From: Anas platyrhynchos
Taxonomy: Eukaryota; Chordata; Aves; Anseriformes; Anatidae
Assembly: GCF_047663525.1 (NCBI RefSeq)
Contig: NC_092592.1
Location: forward strand, 22,643,501-22,707,500
Direction: 5' to 3'
Length of the DNA stretch: 64,000 nucleotides
Under the pieces are notes generated by a model that saw only the letters and a list, made by a program, of their open reading frames with translations, had not been told where the DNA came from and ran no database searches. How positions within the stretch are numbered: the first letter of the stretch is position 1; every line of letters starts with the position of its first letter. A program made the translations under genes and the position numbers. This document shows, piece after piece, positions 23,537 through 35,000 of this stretch.

Positions 23537-26500
23537 AGTTAGGCTGTAAATCCTGATGTCTGCTTTGGATTAGAAGTTTTATTTTGTAAAAGTATGTGAA
23601 GTTCTGTGTTTCACAAGACCTTTAGAAAGTTCTGCATCTTTCCAAAGTCAAGATTGATGTATCTGGAAGGTTTCTTTGGTAACACAGGCTAGGTATTTCA
23701 GGATATTGCATGTGCCTAAATACTGTGGAATTCAGTGGGTCATAAAACCACTTAGAACTTGAAACAATTTTGAACCTACAAACGGCTTGATTTTTTTTTT
23801 TAATAGAAAATAGATTCAGCAAACTCCCTGTTCAGCAAACCCTGCAAATAACCAGAATATATATATTAAAGGAGTAGGTGAGACCACCAGTAAAAGAATA
23901 ATAACTTGTTTTCTGCAAGAATTATATTTCCTGAGTGAGTATCCTGAGTGAGTGGGTGTGGGTCAGACTCTCCTTGTCAAGAGGCTTAAATGGTCTAAGT
24001 GTAAACTTGTGAGTGTAGATGGTATCAGTGTGCTGGGGCTGAGGGGAGGGCCAGAATAAGTGGGGGGTGGTTTCAGGTTCCCCAGCCCGGAGAGAGAAGT
24101 GCAGCATGGCTGGATGCAAGCTGCGGATTTCTTTGTGTAGGTCACCTGGTTCCCTCTTGTGTCTAGCACACTTCCTGGTATCATTAGAATTTTCTCATGG
24201 GTAGGGCTGGGACTGTCCAGCACACTCCTTTACAAGATAACCAGGCCATTGCATTTGTTCTCTTGTCCATGTTTCTAATTCCCTTCCTCTCTGTCATCTC
24301 CTGTCTCTAGCCATTGCAATGCTGCAGCACTCAAACTCTCCCTCTGATATGGGAAAATCTCCTTTCCTACACTCAGAAAGTAAAAACAAGCTTTCATCCT
24401 CTAAGACACACTTGAGAGTAAATGAAAGGAGGTGAATACCTATCTCATTAGCCAGAATCCCGTCAGTGCTCTGTGGAGGGGCTGTACCAATGCAATGTCA
24501 GTCATCACTTCAAACTGGTGAGGAAGGTTTGAGTTTTCATGATCTCAGAAAGAGATAGATGTGTCAGGAGCCTGAGGAGAAGCTGAGGGCTTTACAGTAA
24601 GTCTGTCACCTGCAAATCTTCATGGATTCCACCATATAATATAATACCAAACTACATCACTGTATTCAGCTGAAGAGTTTTATAGCATAAAGCTTCCTCC
24701 CTGCTCTTGAAGAGTCTTATGGTAAAGTACCACACTCCACAAAGGGCAGTATGAAGACATTTTTTACCTTAACTGCTGAAGGGTAAGCTACTCTTGTGGG
24801 ATTCAGAAAACATACATTAGGTTCCCTGGCCAACCACAGATGCTTTAATTGAACTTGGACAAATCAGTAGGTTTTAGGCAGGGTCTTTGCTACTGATGTG
24901 TAAATGAGACATAAATCCTGCTTGCAGCAGGAGAATTTGTACGGATAAATAGCCATGAGGTGTACATGTACCATATTACTGAGGAGCTGTATAAATATCT
25001 CAGTGTATAATGACTGACCTAGTTACAGACAGTGGCCTTTTCCAGTCAGACATTTAATGCCAACAAATGCACTGTTTGGGTTCAGTTGCTTAAATGTCAC
25101 TTGTCTGTGCTCACTTCAAGTCATGGGAGAAGCATCATGCCTTTGCCTTGTGATTCTTGCAGAGTTGTGCTGTTCTCAAATGCTGCACCTGCTCATTGCC
25201 TCTGTTAGTCATGTACTATGTGCCTTTGACTTCCCCCATCCTTTCTGTGTGTTACTGACTCTACAAAGGCAGTGGGTAGGGATCAGGCAATGGAAGAAGT
25301 AAGCAGGAGTGGCAAGGAAGCCTCAGTCCAAACACGACCCTTTCTGAGAGACATCTCCTTCTTCCAGACTTGACAGAACTCTTGGCAGGATGGGGCATTT
25401 GGAGGACATTGGGAAAGGCAGTCCGGAGAGCAGCTGGAAATAACTGTTGGGTCTTTGCCATTGAACCAGAAAGGGAAAGGTAGAGAGACTGGCCATGATT
25501 CTCCATGGCTGTTGCAAGGAGTCTCTGTTCCCTCCATTTTTCTTCACGAGGTCTTCATCTTCCAGTGGCTGAAGGTTTGCGGTCTGAATGGAAGAGGTAA
25601 GCATTCCAGATGGGGCCTGAAAGAGGTTCCCTCTGGAGACAGGACACAGAGCAGGATACATAGCACATGGTCACCAGCTGCATATATTTCTTCTTTACAT
25701 TCATGCTTCTACTAGATTGTAGTGACTATCCATTCTTATACTAGGTTGCAGTTGTGAATCTGATGAGCCTCTAGTTCCAGCTCCCATAATAACAAATGCA
25801 CCAGCTTGAAAAGAGCTCGCTGGGAGAGAAAAAAATATTTTTCTTCAGAAAAATATGTTTTGATTAAACAAAGAAAATCACAATCATATCCATTTTAACA
25901 ATATTTCCTCTAGAAAGATAATTGGAATAGATTTTTATGATCATCTGGAATATTTACTTAGGAAAACTTCAAAACAAGATCACACTCTCTATTACAACAG
26001 AGTATTGTTTGATGCAGAACTTAAAATGAATAGTTTCAGTTAACGTGAAATAACACCTGGCCTCTCTGAGTTAATGACAGTAATAATAGACCATTTTAAC
26101 TGCTAAGGCATGTATTACATGTTACTTTTCATGGCCTGCAAAGTAAAATAATAAAATTATCTGAAATTAAAAGACATTGTAAAAATTTGTGAAATTTGTA
26201 ATTGAAGTTCTCTTCAGAATCTTATTATGTGAAATTTCTAAGACAATCTAAATGAGAGCATTCTCCCATCACACACATGCACATGCACACAAACACACAA
26301 GCAAACACATTTCCAGATGCTAACATTGTCCACAAGGTAGCAATTCAGAGTGCCAGCCATCTCTGCTGGTGCAGTCTGGGATTAAATAATGTCTACCACA
26401 CCACTCTTAGGTCTAGATAGTCTGGTTATAATTGCAGAAAAGATCAAGATTACTTTGTCACAAATGCACTGCTATTGTCAGTGGTGAGGGAAGCCAGCTA

Positions 26501-29500
26501 GAAAATCAGCATTGCCCAGAGGACATGATTTGGTGGCCTAGCCATGTGGTGTAACTGTGTAGGTTCCAAATCCCATTCCTTCTCATGTTGGTCTGAATGC
26601 CACATGGAGGCGATGTTTGTCTCTGTAGAGATGTTGGATTTCTCTTTACTGTGGCTACAGTTACTCATGTAGCCTTCTGGACAATGCACCGGTGTGGGCT
26701 TAGGAAGTAGATGTATTTTGAGTCACCAATTCTGTTCTCAGTTATTCTACTGACGTCAGTAACATGACTCTAGATTTATACCAGTGTAACTGAGAACAGA
26801 AGTTGGCTTAAAGTCAAGAACAGTGTCTCCTCTTCTCTGGCCCAGGACAAGCTGTTCAAGACACAATTGCTGGGCCAAATCCACAAGGGGAATGGACCCC
26901 AGTCTACACTGATGTGGTCCAGACACACAGTTCCCTCACCTTGCCGTTCAGTGCAATGATCAGTTGGCACAATACCTGAAGTCACCTTGTTCTGTGCTAG
27001 TCATTTCTTTCAGTGTTTGGGGTCTTCAATATAAGCCAGATAGCCCCAGTTCTCCATCCACCATCAGCTGGAGCAGGTGTTTTTATTTCAGTAAAGTGGT
27101 TCTTCTTCCATCGAGCAGAACTCTCTGTGGCTGCCCATAATGACCACATGCATAAATGAAAGTGATCTTGCTGAATGAGGGAGACAGAGACTTGTGCTAA
27201 CAGTTTTCACCTTATGACCATCCTTATGAAGAAACTGCCTTTCCTGATGGTTCAGGGAAATGTGAATGGAATATCACTGTCTCTCTTGCCAGGCAGCTCC
27301 TTGGTGAGGGTGTTGTAATCTTCCTCCCAGACCATGTGCCCTGAGTACTGCTCAGAAGAGGCAGTGTTTGTGGAGATGCCCATGCATTAGGGCAGGTCTG
27401 AGGGAACACTTGGTTCTGATGCAGCACAGTATGACCAACCCACACACTCTTGGCAGTCCAAGCAGCTAGCAGTCACTGCAGGGCTCTGGGTTTTGAGCTT
27501 CCTTGTGGATGGATGCCATACAGAGAACACCACATGAAGAAACCAGCTCGCAAAGATGAAAAACATACAACCAAACTTCCTTCCCTGTCCCTTCCCTTCC
27601 CATCCTCAAGGGAAATGCAGTGCTGCGGACTTCAGACTGCTATGTAACTTGCAAAGGCACTGCCAAAATGCCACCGCGATGTGTCACGGCAAAATATTTC
27701 AGCCAAATACCAGCCCAAGGGGGGTGGAGGAACCAACCATCCCTTTCTGTATTGCAGCAGCACTGATGTCACACACTGCAGCCAGCTTTGCTGGTTCACC
27801 CAGCTCCTGCCTAGTGAAAACAGTTGACATTCAGTTTGTGCCAGGCCAGGAATAGTCTCTGTAACTTAACCTCCTCATCACAACTTGCTAGGCATGTAAG
27901 AGATCCCCTGAAAAAAGCCTCTTTTTTAGAAGGGAAGGGAGTTTGATTTCTGATTAAGCTCCTTGAAATCTGTACATTCATCAAAGCTTTTCCAGTAGCT
28001 TGTATCGGGTGGTGCCTACTGCAAACACCTGAGATGTTCCTCAGCATTTCCCAAGCAGTTTCAAACGTTCAGATTTGCTTTCTTCTATATTGAAAATAAA
28101 TAGACTAAAATCACATATCCCAAATTTTAGAACTAGCTGAATCCTGAGCTAAATTCAGACATTGTACCTTGCTTGCAGGCTTCCATACTTGTCCAAATAG
28201 ATAGGGAAATGTGATTTTACCGGGTTACCAAGCCAACTATAAACAGCTTTCTTTGCCCAGCAGTTTGGAAGGTGATGTTATACAAATATAAGGAATAGTT
28301 AGACCAGTACAGTCCTGCTATTTCAATTCAGTCCTTGCAATGATCTGCATCTTGAACACTTGGTGTAGGTACATCTTTTCCAGCTTGAAACATTACACTG
28401 CCCAAGTGTTAATGTTATGTCCAGGCAAGACAAGGATCTTCACAAGGGTTTCAGAGACAGTGACAGTCACTATTCTACTTTAATCAGTGGCGCTGAGTTG
28501 TTTTTGTAACAGTGACTCCATCTAGGAAAATAATTGCTGAGATTACATCACAATCCCCATGTTTATTGTTACCCTACTCACTTTTCAGCAAATGTTCTCA
28601 GTTTACAAGGGACAAGATGTTTCTTCAGACCTCTGTCCATGATATCTGAAAGCCAAGCTTCCTCCTAGTTCAGGCATCACCACCAATAAATAGTGATAAG
28701 CATTGTGCCACTGGAATTTAGTCAACAGCTCCGTTGATGAGTGTGCCAGAACATAATCACATGCTCCCATGGCTGTGTTGGCTTTGCACAGTTAAGAGTA
28801 CCACAGAAGCAGTAAAATTGTAATTTAATCTCTGGGCACATCTCTGCAGCGAGGATGCCCTTTTACATCTGTCTACAACCAAATGTAGCATTTTTTGGTA
28901 TTTCTTTGCTTCTACTTTTTTTTTTTTTTTTTTCCAGAAATCTTAAAAAAGACTGTGAAAAGTTCCAGTTGATACAAGCTTGTCCTTAGACTAACAGAGA
29001 TAGCTTTCCTTCCTCAGATAAGGTGTAGGAGACCATCCCAGCAGGCAAGCTTTTGTTGCCCCTTTGGCCAGTGTGTTTTGACTGCTGCAGACTGACACAG
29101 ACGTTTCCTTAGAGCAGGCTCTTCCTTCAGGAAAATCTACACTACCTACTTCTATGTCCCATTTGCACTACCTTAGTGCCAGAAAGTTCTCCCTGTAGGA
29201 AATAACTATTGTCTTGCAAGTATTAGACACACTAGCCTGAAATCCCTGGGGGTCTCCCCAGCAAATGGGCAGCAGCAATGTGTGTCTGCCATAGCTGAAC
29301 TTTCCTTTAGCGTCTCCTTATTCTGACTCAAGTGCAGAAGCAAAAAGATGCTTTGTTTACTGCCCCTCACCATCCCAGCTGTCCACCTTTGGTCTTCTTT
29401 ACAACAGAGGCAGTAAAAACAATGGGTTTTCAGGTCTCAGCTGCTTCAGTTCCCAGCCCAGCAGATGGACATCTGTCTGTCCTTGCTGGCAGTAGGAAGT

Positions 29501-31518
29501 CAGATGCAGCTGGAATGGAGGCACTCATTTTCCTCTGTAGTCCCTCTGGAAGGGTAGCACAGCTGGGAGGTAGAGAACAGCAGGAAAGAAGTCATCTGGT
29601 GGCCCAATCCCTCCTTTTAACCTGGAGAAATCACCCACCCTCTAGAGTGGGAAGACAGCAATGGTTATTGCTCACTCGGCAGCTGGTCTCTGGTGGGGCT
29701 ACTGTGTTGAAGGTTGTTTGACTGTTGTCTGTTAGGAACCTGACTGCCTTCCACAAGGTACCAAACCCTCAAATTATCAGTGTGGGATGGATACCTGTCT
29801 CTTTTGGTAAGAAATTTTGTAAATCACTCCTGAAATCATTCTAAAATGTAAATGAACATATGAATGAATGAGTACAGCATGTGAGAAAATCTTCAGCTCG
29901 TGCAAACAAATGTCTTTGTTTTTGAATTGTAGAACTCAAGATCAAAAATGCTGAAGATTGGAAACGTCCCAATATACTCCTTCTGTCACATCTACGTTGT
30001 TGGACTGTTTTTACCTCCTCACTAAAGATGGTCAGAGATGAAGCCAAATACAAGCATGAGAGGAAGTTCTAGAGTTGAGAAGCAAAATTACATGGCAGGT
30101 ATGCACCTGAATTTCCCTCTCATGTAAGAGTTAAGCATCTCAGCCAAGAGCAGGATGGCCTTTCTCTGGTCTTTTTTTTTTTTTTTCCTTGCTGCATTAT
30201 ACACAAAAATGTATGTATGGTAGGGAAAATGAAGCTCTGTTTTGAAAAATCTTTGTAAAACATAAAATCGAGAAGCTCTACTAAGCTCATTTTATTCTGG
30301 TGTATATCTACTGTAGTTCTGCATAAGTCATTGGAATTGTATGGCTGGGAGGACAGAATCAAGATTCACTATGATAATTTAAATTTATAAATAGGTTGCC
30401 CTATTTATTTATTTTTTTAATAATAAAGGAAGGTGAAGAGTGTTTTCATTTCAAGAAAGAACTGTCTGAGTTATCTCAGCTGAGTAAGCCTGGTTTCTCT
30501 GACTTTTCATACTTGGACTAGCACTGAGTCATTACTGAGAAAATATGTCATTTCCAAGAGTCGCATGGAGACATGACAAAGTGGAATTGTGGACCTGGAC
30601 AGCTGGAGGGTCTGAAATCTGGATTTCATTACTCAGTTCGATAGTAGATTCAAACTGTAGATGGGGATAACCTCCACCTGTATAGAAGCTGGATGCTACT
30701 GTAGACGTGAACTTCGCTGTTTCAGATCATCACAAGTTAATGAGGCAATTCTACTGGGAAATGGAAATACAGATCAGACTTTCTTTAGGGAGTGGGTTTT
30801 ACATTGTTCTTGGAAATGCTCCTAAAGTGAGTTTCACTGCAGCGTATAGTCAATAGCCTGTTCAAGCCCTTGAGTGTGGGAATAAGTATCTAAAGAGTTT
30901 AGAGAGAAAACTCTAAAGGGTTTTAGAGTATACATTTCAAGTATAGCTGAAGGGTCTATTTTGCTTATATTCTTTCCATCCAATGATTCCCCCACCCTGT
31001 CTTCAGGCTGATGTGGATATAGATATTGCTGTGGGCTCTGCCTTCACATTGTATCCAGGGATTAATGGAAGGCTGTGTTATTTTATAATTATGTGGAATG
31101 GGTTACTATTTGCTCTCAGCTGTTTGGAACTGAAACCAAATGTTCTCTGTGCTCCTTTACTGGGACTGCTAGAGTCCCCTAGGCACTCCTGCCTTCTGCT
31201 GGCTAAGTTGATATTAGCAGGCTCTTCAGTTTCAATATTCCAACCCAACCATATCTGGATATGGGTGGCTAAAGCACTTTACCTCAGCAATATTTGCTTG
31301 GAACATGCTAATGAACAGTAAAATATTTTTTATTATTCTTTATGCTTTAGCTGCAGTGCCATTCTGCTTTTTCAAGCAAGGGCTGTGCTCAGGGTACAAG
31401 TCACAGTAAAGCTCCAGCCTGACATGTGGAAGTTCTTTTCTCAAGACATAGTGTGCAATGATGTACTGTGACATTCTTTGTTGAAATAGGTTTTCTTTTC
31501 TTTCATTACTGTTTTACC

Positions 31519-31550
31519 TTTTTTTTTTTTCAGCCAAAAAAAAAAAAAAA
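31519..31550 (+). repeat. T-run, CAGCC, A-run
   Basis: Twelve T residues (31519-31530) are followed by CAGCC and fifteen A residues (31536-31550). The two arms could pair as a hairpin. The T-run ending in CAG also resembles a 3' splice site, but nothing coding follows it. Confidence 0.8.
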
Positions 31551-31901
31551 GGCCAACCTCTTTAGCCAAACACTTGCACAGCACTTGGAAGTGTTAGTGG
31601 CTAGAGGTATGCAAGGGAAAGTACTTGAAATGTGGCTCTTAAGTCTTTGTTTAAGAACTAGAGTAAATAATCTAATGTGAAATAATTTTTAGTGACACTT
31701 TCCAATAACTAAACTATCTACTGTGAGCTACCTGAATTGACTGAAATAATTATTGTTTTTCATGTTGTTTAATGCAGTCCTAGCATTTTTTTAGAACACA
31801 TGTAGGAGCAAATTAGTCAGTGACTGGTACATCTGGAAAATGCTATTTGTCTAATAGTGTTGCTGTATAAAAATGATAATTCATATTTTTTGGCTTTGCA
31901 G

Positions 31902-32077
31902 AGGAGAAAGCTTCCTTCACCTGTTCTGTAAGATGAATCAATGCGCAGCAGCCCTGTCTGGAGGAATTCCCTTATGCTTGTAAATCGCAAACGACTGGAG
32001 CTACCCAACACAGTCATCTGCCTGCTTGATACCTGAAATTAATCATTTGGATAATTCATTCATGACTCCCATGAACA
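31902..32077 (+). other. 5'UTR part of the CEFIP coding exon
   Basis: A good splice acceptor, a pyrimidine-rich stretch ending in GGCTTTGCAG, places the exon start at 31902, 176 bases before the initiator ATG. The intervening sequence has ATG codons in other frames, including an upstream ORF that overlaps the main start. The exon start is inferred from the splice motif alone; transcript evidence could move it. Confidence 0.5.
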
Positions 32078-32091
32078 ATGCAGGGAAATAA
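32062..32091 (+). promoter_or_regulatory. Upstream ORF overlapping the CEFIP start codon
   Basis: A nine-codon ORF starts at ATG 32062, has a second in-frame ATG at 32071, and stops at TAA 32089-32091. It therefore ends eleven bases past the first base of the main ATG (32078) and is in a different frame. Both uORF ATGs have a pyrimidine at -3, whereas the main ATG has A at -3, so leaky scanning would favour the main start. A uORF of this type could lower CEFIP translation. The ORF is seen directly; the regulatory effect is inferred. Confidence 0.5.
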
Positions 32092-35000
32092 GAAACATAC
32101 AGAAGGACACAGTGACTCCTCAAGTATTGGGAGTCTTCTGGATGATGCAGACCGAGAGGTGAGCAGCCTCACAGACCGGGCTTTCAGAAGTCTGTGTGTG
32201 GCAGAACTTGAGGACTCTTACAATGAACCAAATCTTGCCATTTCCCCTGACCTTGCCCACCAGTTCTCTGCTAAATTTCATCCAGGGACATTAAACCATG
32301 CCATCAAGCTAACAGCAAGCTGTAACAAGCTAACAGCAAGAAACAATGAACATACAATATGGGCTTCAACATTCCAGCAGTTACCAAAGTATGCTCTGGA
32401 GGAGAAAAAGATTGCTAAAAATAATACCCTTGGCACAGAAAGGAAAAAGCTCAATTTGCCAGTCCCTGGTCCAAGGAACAATAAACATGTTTCAAAAGTG
32501 TCCTCATTGATTAAGACATTTGATAAGACTGCAAACCAAGGGTCAGGAGGTTCCCTGATAGCCATTAAGCAGCCCATTAAAAATAGCTTTCAAAAAAGTA
32601 AATTAAATCATGGAAACAATATGGCTTGCGGGGATGACACAGCTATTTTGAGCATCCACAAGGAACTTTCTGAATTTTCTGAGGACAGTCAAGACAGCCA
32701 CTGCCTTACTGGTAAACACGAGCCACAGAAAAGACCTAATAAAATAGATCTGAGTTATTGTGGTTCTGATGGTTATTATCCTGTGCTGATTGAGATGTCA
32801 AAAATAGCCAAGTCAAATTTTTCCCGTTCTTCTAAAAAGGCTTTGAAAAACAAAAATATGAAAGTTAATGAGCCAGCAAAAAAAGGCAATTTTCTTCACA
32901 GTGAGAATAGTGCTTTTGAATCATGGAAAGTCCACCATAAAAAATTGACTGAAAAACAGGAATTTGTTGATCTAATAACAGAAAAGGAAGGTCTTACATA
33001 CCTTGAAGAAGTACCGTTTAGTAAAGGATCCCACACAAGTGAACATAAATTGCCACCTGACAAGACCACTGTTGCCAAGAAGCAGGAGAAAGATTTTCAA
33101 ATGGAGCCACCACCACCAGAAACTGCATTCAGCACTCCCCTCCCAGCTGTATTTGTACCTCAGGGCCCCCTCCAATCAGGAACTGAATTTCATGCTGCTC
33201 TTCCTCCTGCACCCCCACCTAGGATCCATGTGCACCACGGTCCTCCTCGGCCACCCCCTGTCCCTCAGGCGCTTCCTCTTGCAGCTCCCACCCAGCAGAG
33301 CCATCCCCCAACACCCCCCATCCGCGAAGCTCCTCCTGTACCACTGCCCCCCTTGCCAGTGCAACTTTCCCCCCTTGCCTTGTCCCAGGCCTCCGTCTCA
33401 CCCCAGTCTGTGTCCTCCAGGATGGTTTCATCCTCACCTGTGTCCCAGGCACCTGTCCCACCTCCACGAGTACACCCACCCACCTTAACTGAAGAGGAAG
33501 ACATCAGTCCCCAACAGGACACCATCTGTCCACCCTGGAGGAGACCAAGGACTACAAAAGAGGCATATGAGAGGAGACAGACTTCAAAGGAGAAGTTCAC
33601 AGCCAGTGATGAGACATGCTCATTGTCTGAAAAGATGACTGGAGACAAACCTGATCTGGATGTGACTCCTCTGGATAAACAGGCAAACTCCCCTGGATCA
33701 GCCAGTCCCACTTTCAACATCACCGAACTCTTAACACCCATCATACCACCAAAGCAGGAGGTGGACCCCATGGAAGGTGAGCTGATCCCGCTGACACCTC
33801 CTCCCACTGACAGCGTGGCAGAGAGGGACGATGAGGCGACCGGGTTTGGTGATTACAGGTCTCGGGATAGTTACAAGGCAAAAGCATCAAGTCTGTTATT
33901 CAACTTGAAGGATGTGCGTAAGCGTGTTAAAAGCATTTATACCCCTTCTCCTATGTTAAGGGCCCTGGAGAATAAAAATAAGACTAAGGAAAATATACAG
34001 GAGAATATAAAAGTGAATACCTCATCATCAACTTTGCAGGAAATAAGTAACAAAAATATTGCAGAGAAAGACGAGTCGAGTGATATAACTTCTGTATTGT
34101 CTGAGTGTGTTCATGAAAATGACAATAAAACTGATTTAACTGGACACTTTACAGACAATTACCTGACTTTGAGTTCACCCCAGACAACAGCAGACCTTTT
34201 ATTTCACCAAACTGGAGACAATTTACAGCAAGATAATTCAAAATACAAAGAACTGGTTAAAAACACAAGGGAAAATGAAAAGATGTTCAGGCATCAATCA
34301 GAAGAACCCTATTTAAGAAAAAGTCTGCCGCATCCAGCACTGAAGGCATACAGTAGAGACACTACAGATACAACAGCTGGTCAACCTGTGCAAAAACCCA
34401 GCTTCCGAGCTGAGGAAATTGAGAGACAGGCTGGTCATCAGAATGAAAATTTTGCTTTCAGAACCCTTCCAAGCCAACTCTTACCAGCAGAGGATGTGCC
34501 TTACAGTGACATCCAAAGCAATGTGGCGGTCAGTGGCCATGAAGCACAAGGCAAAAGAAGCCCTAGCTCTTCTGAGCAATCTTTTGTCTCCACAGTAGAG
34601 CAGCCATTTCAGGAGGAGCCATTTCCACTGGATCCCCTGATACAGAAGTCAAGTCTTCAAGAAAGCCAGAGGACTAAGGGTGAAATGAGTGCAGACAGTA
34701 AGAAAAGCCATGAGGGGAGAGTGAAAGCAGCTGGGGAAGATGAACTTCAGTATTATGCTTGTATTAGCTCTGGTACTGGTGCAGCAGAGAGTAAGGAGGG
34801 TAGGGTTACTGGGAATGAACAAAGGAGCTTGATGAAAGAAAAAATAAGGCAAGAGAAGAAGGAAGAGGTCAATGGCATGGATTCTGCTTCTGACAGCATA
34901 AAGGACACCTCCACCCCAAGGTCTGAGGAGACACAAACACAACCATCTTCAAGCTCATCCAAACCCTGTCTGTTTATGATCAAAGATAACACATTCAGGT

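Larger units (their letters stand above)
14430..31900. other. Non-coding DNA upstream of (or in a 5' intron of) CEFIP
   Basis: No protein-coding exon is recognisable on either strand. The longer open frames (for example 156 codons at 17785-18255 on -) are low-complexity or random in composition. Simple sequence includes T-runs near 19740, 20069 and 28918, and a degenerate CA tract near 26270-26310. Possible regulatory stretches are 18200-18260 (homeodomain plus octamer motif), 18830-18900 (near-MEF2 TAAAAATAG) and 26000-26250 (AT-rich). If CEFIP has upstream non-coding exons, as expected from the mammalian gene, part of this interval is intron. Confidence 0.55.

Noticed and set aside
33265-33807. 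A 180-codon - strand open frame inside CEFIP
   Set aside because: It is opposite the proline-rich CEFIP segment. Its Gly/Val-rich content is the direct complement of Pro codons, with no independent family match.
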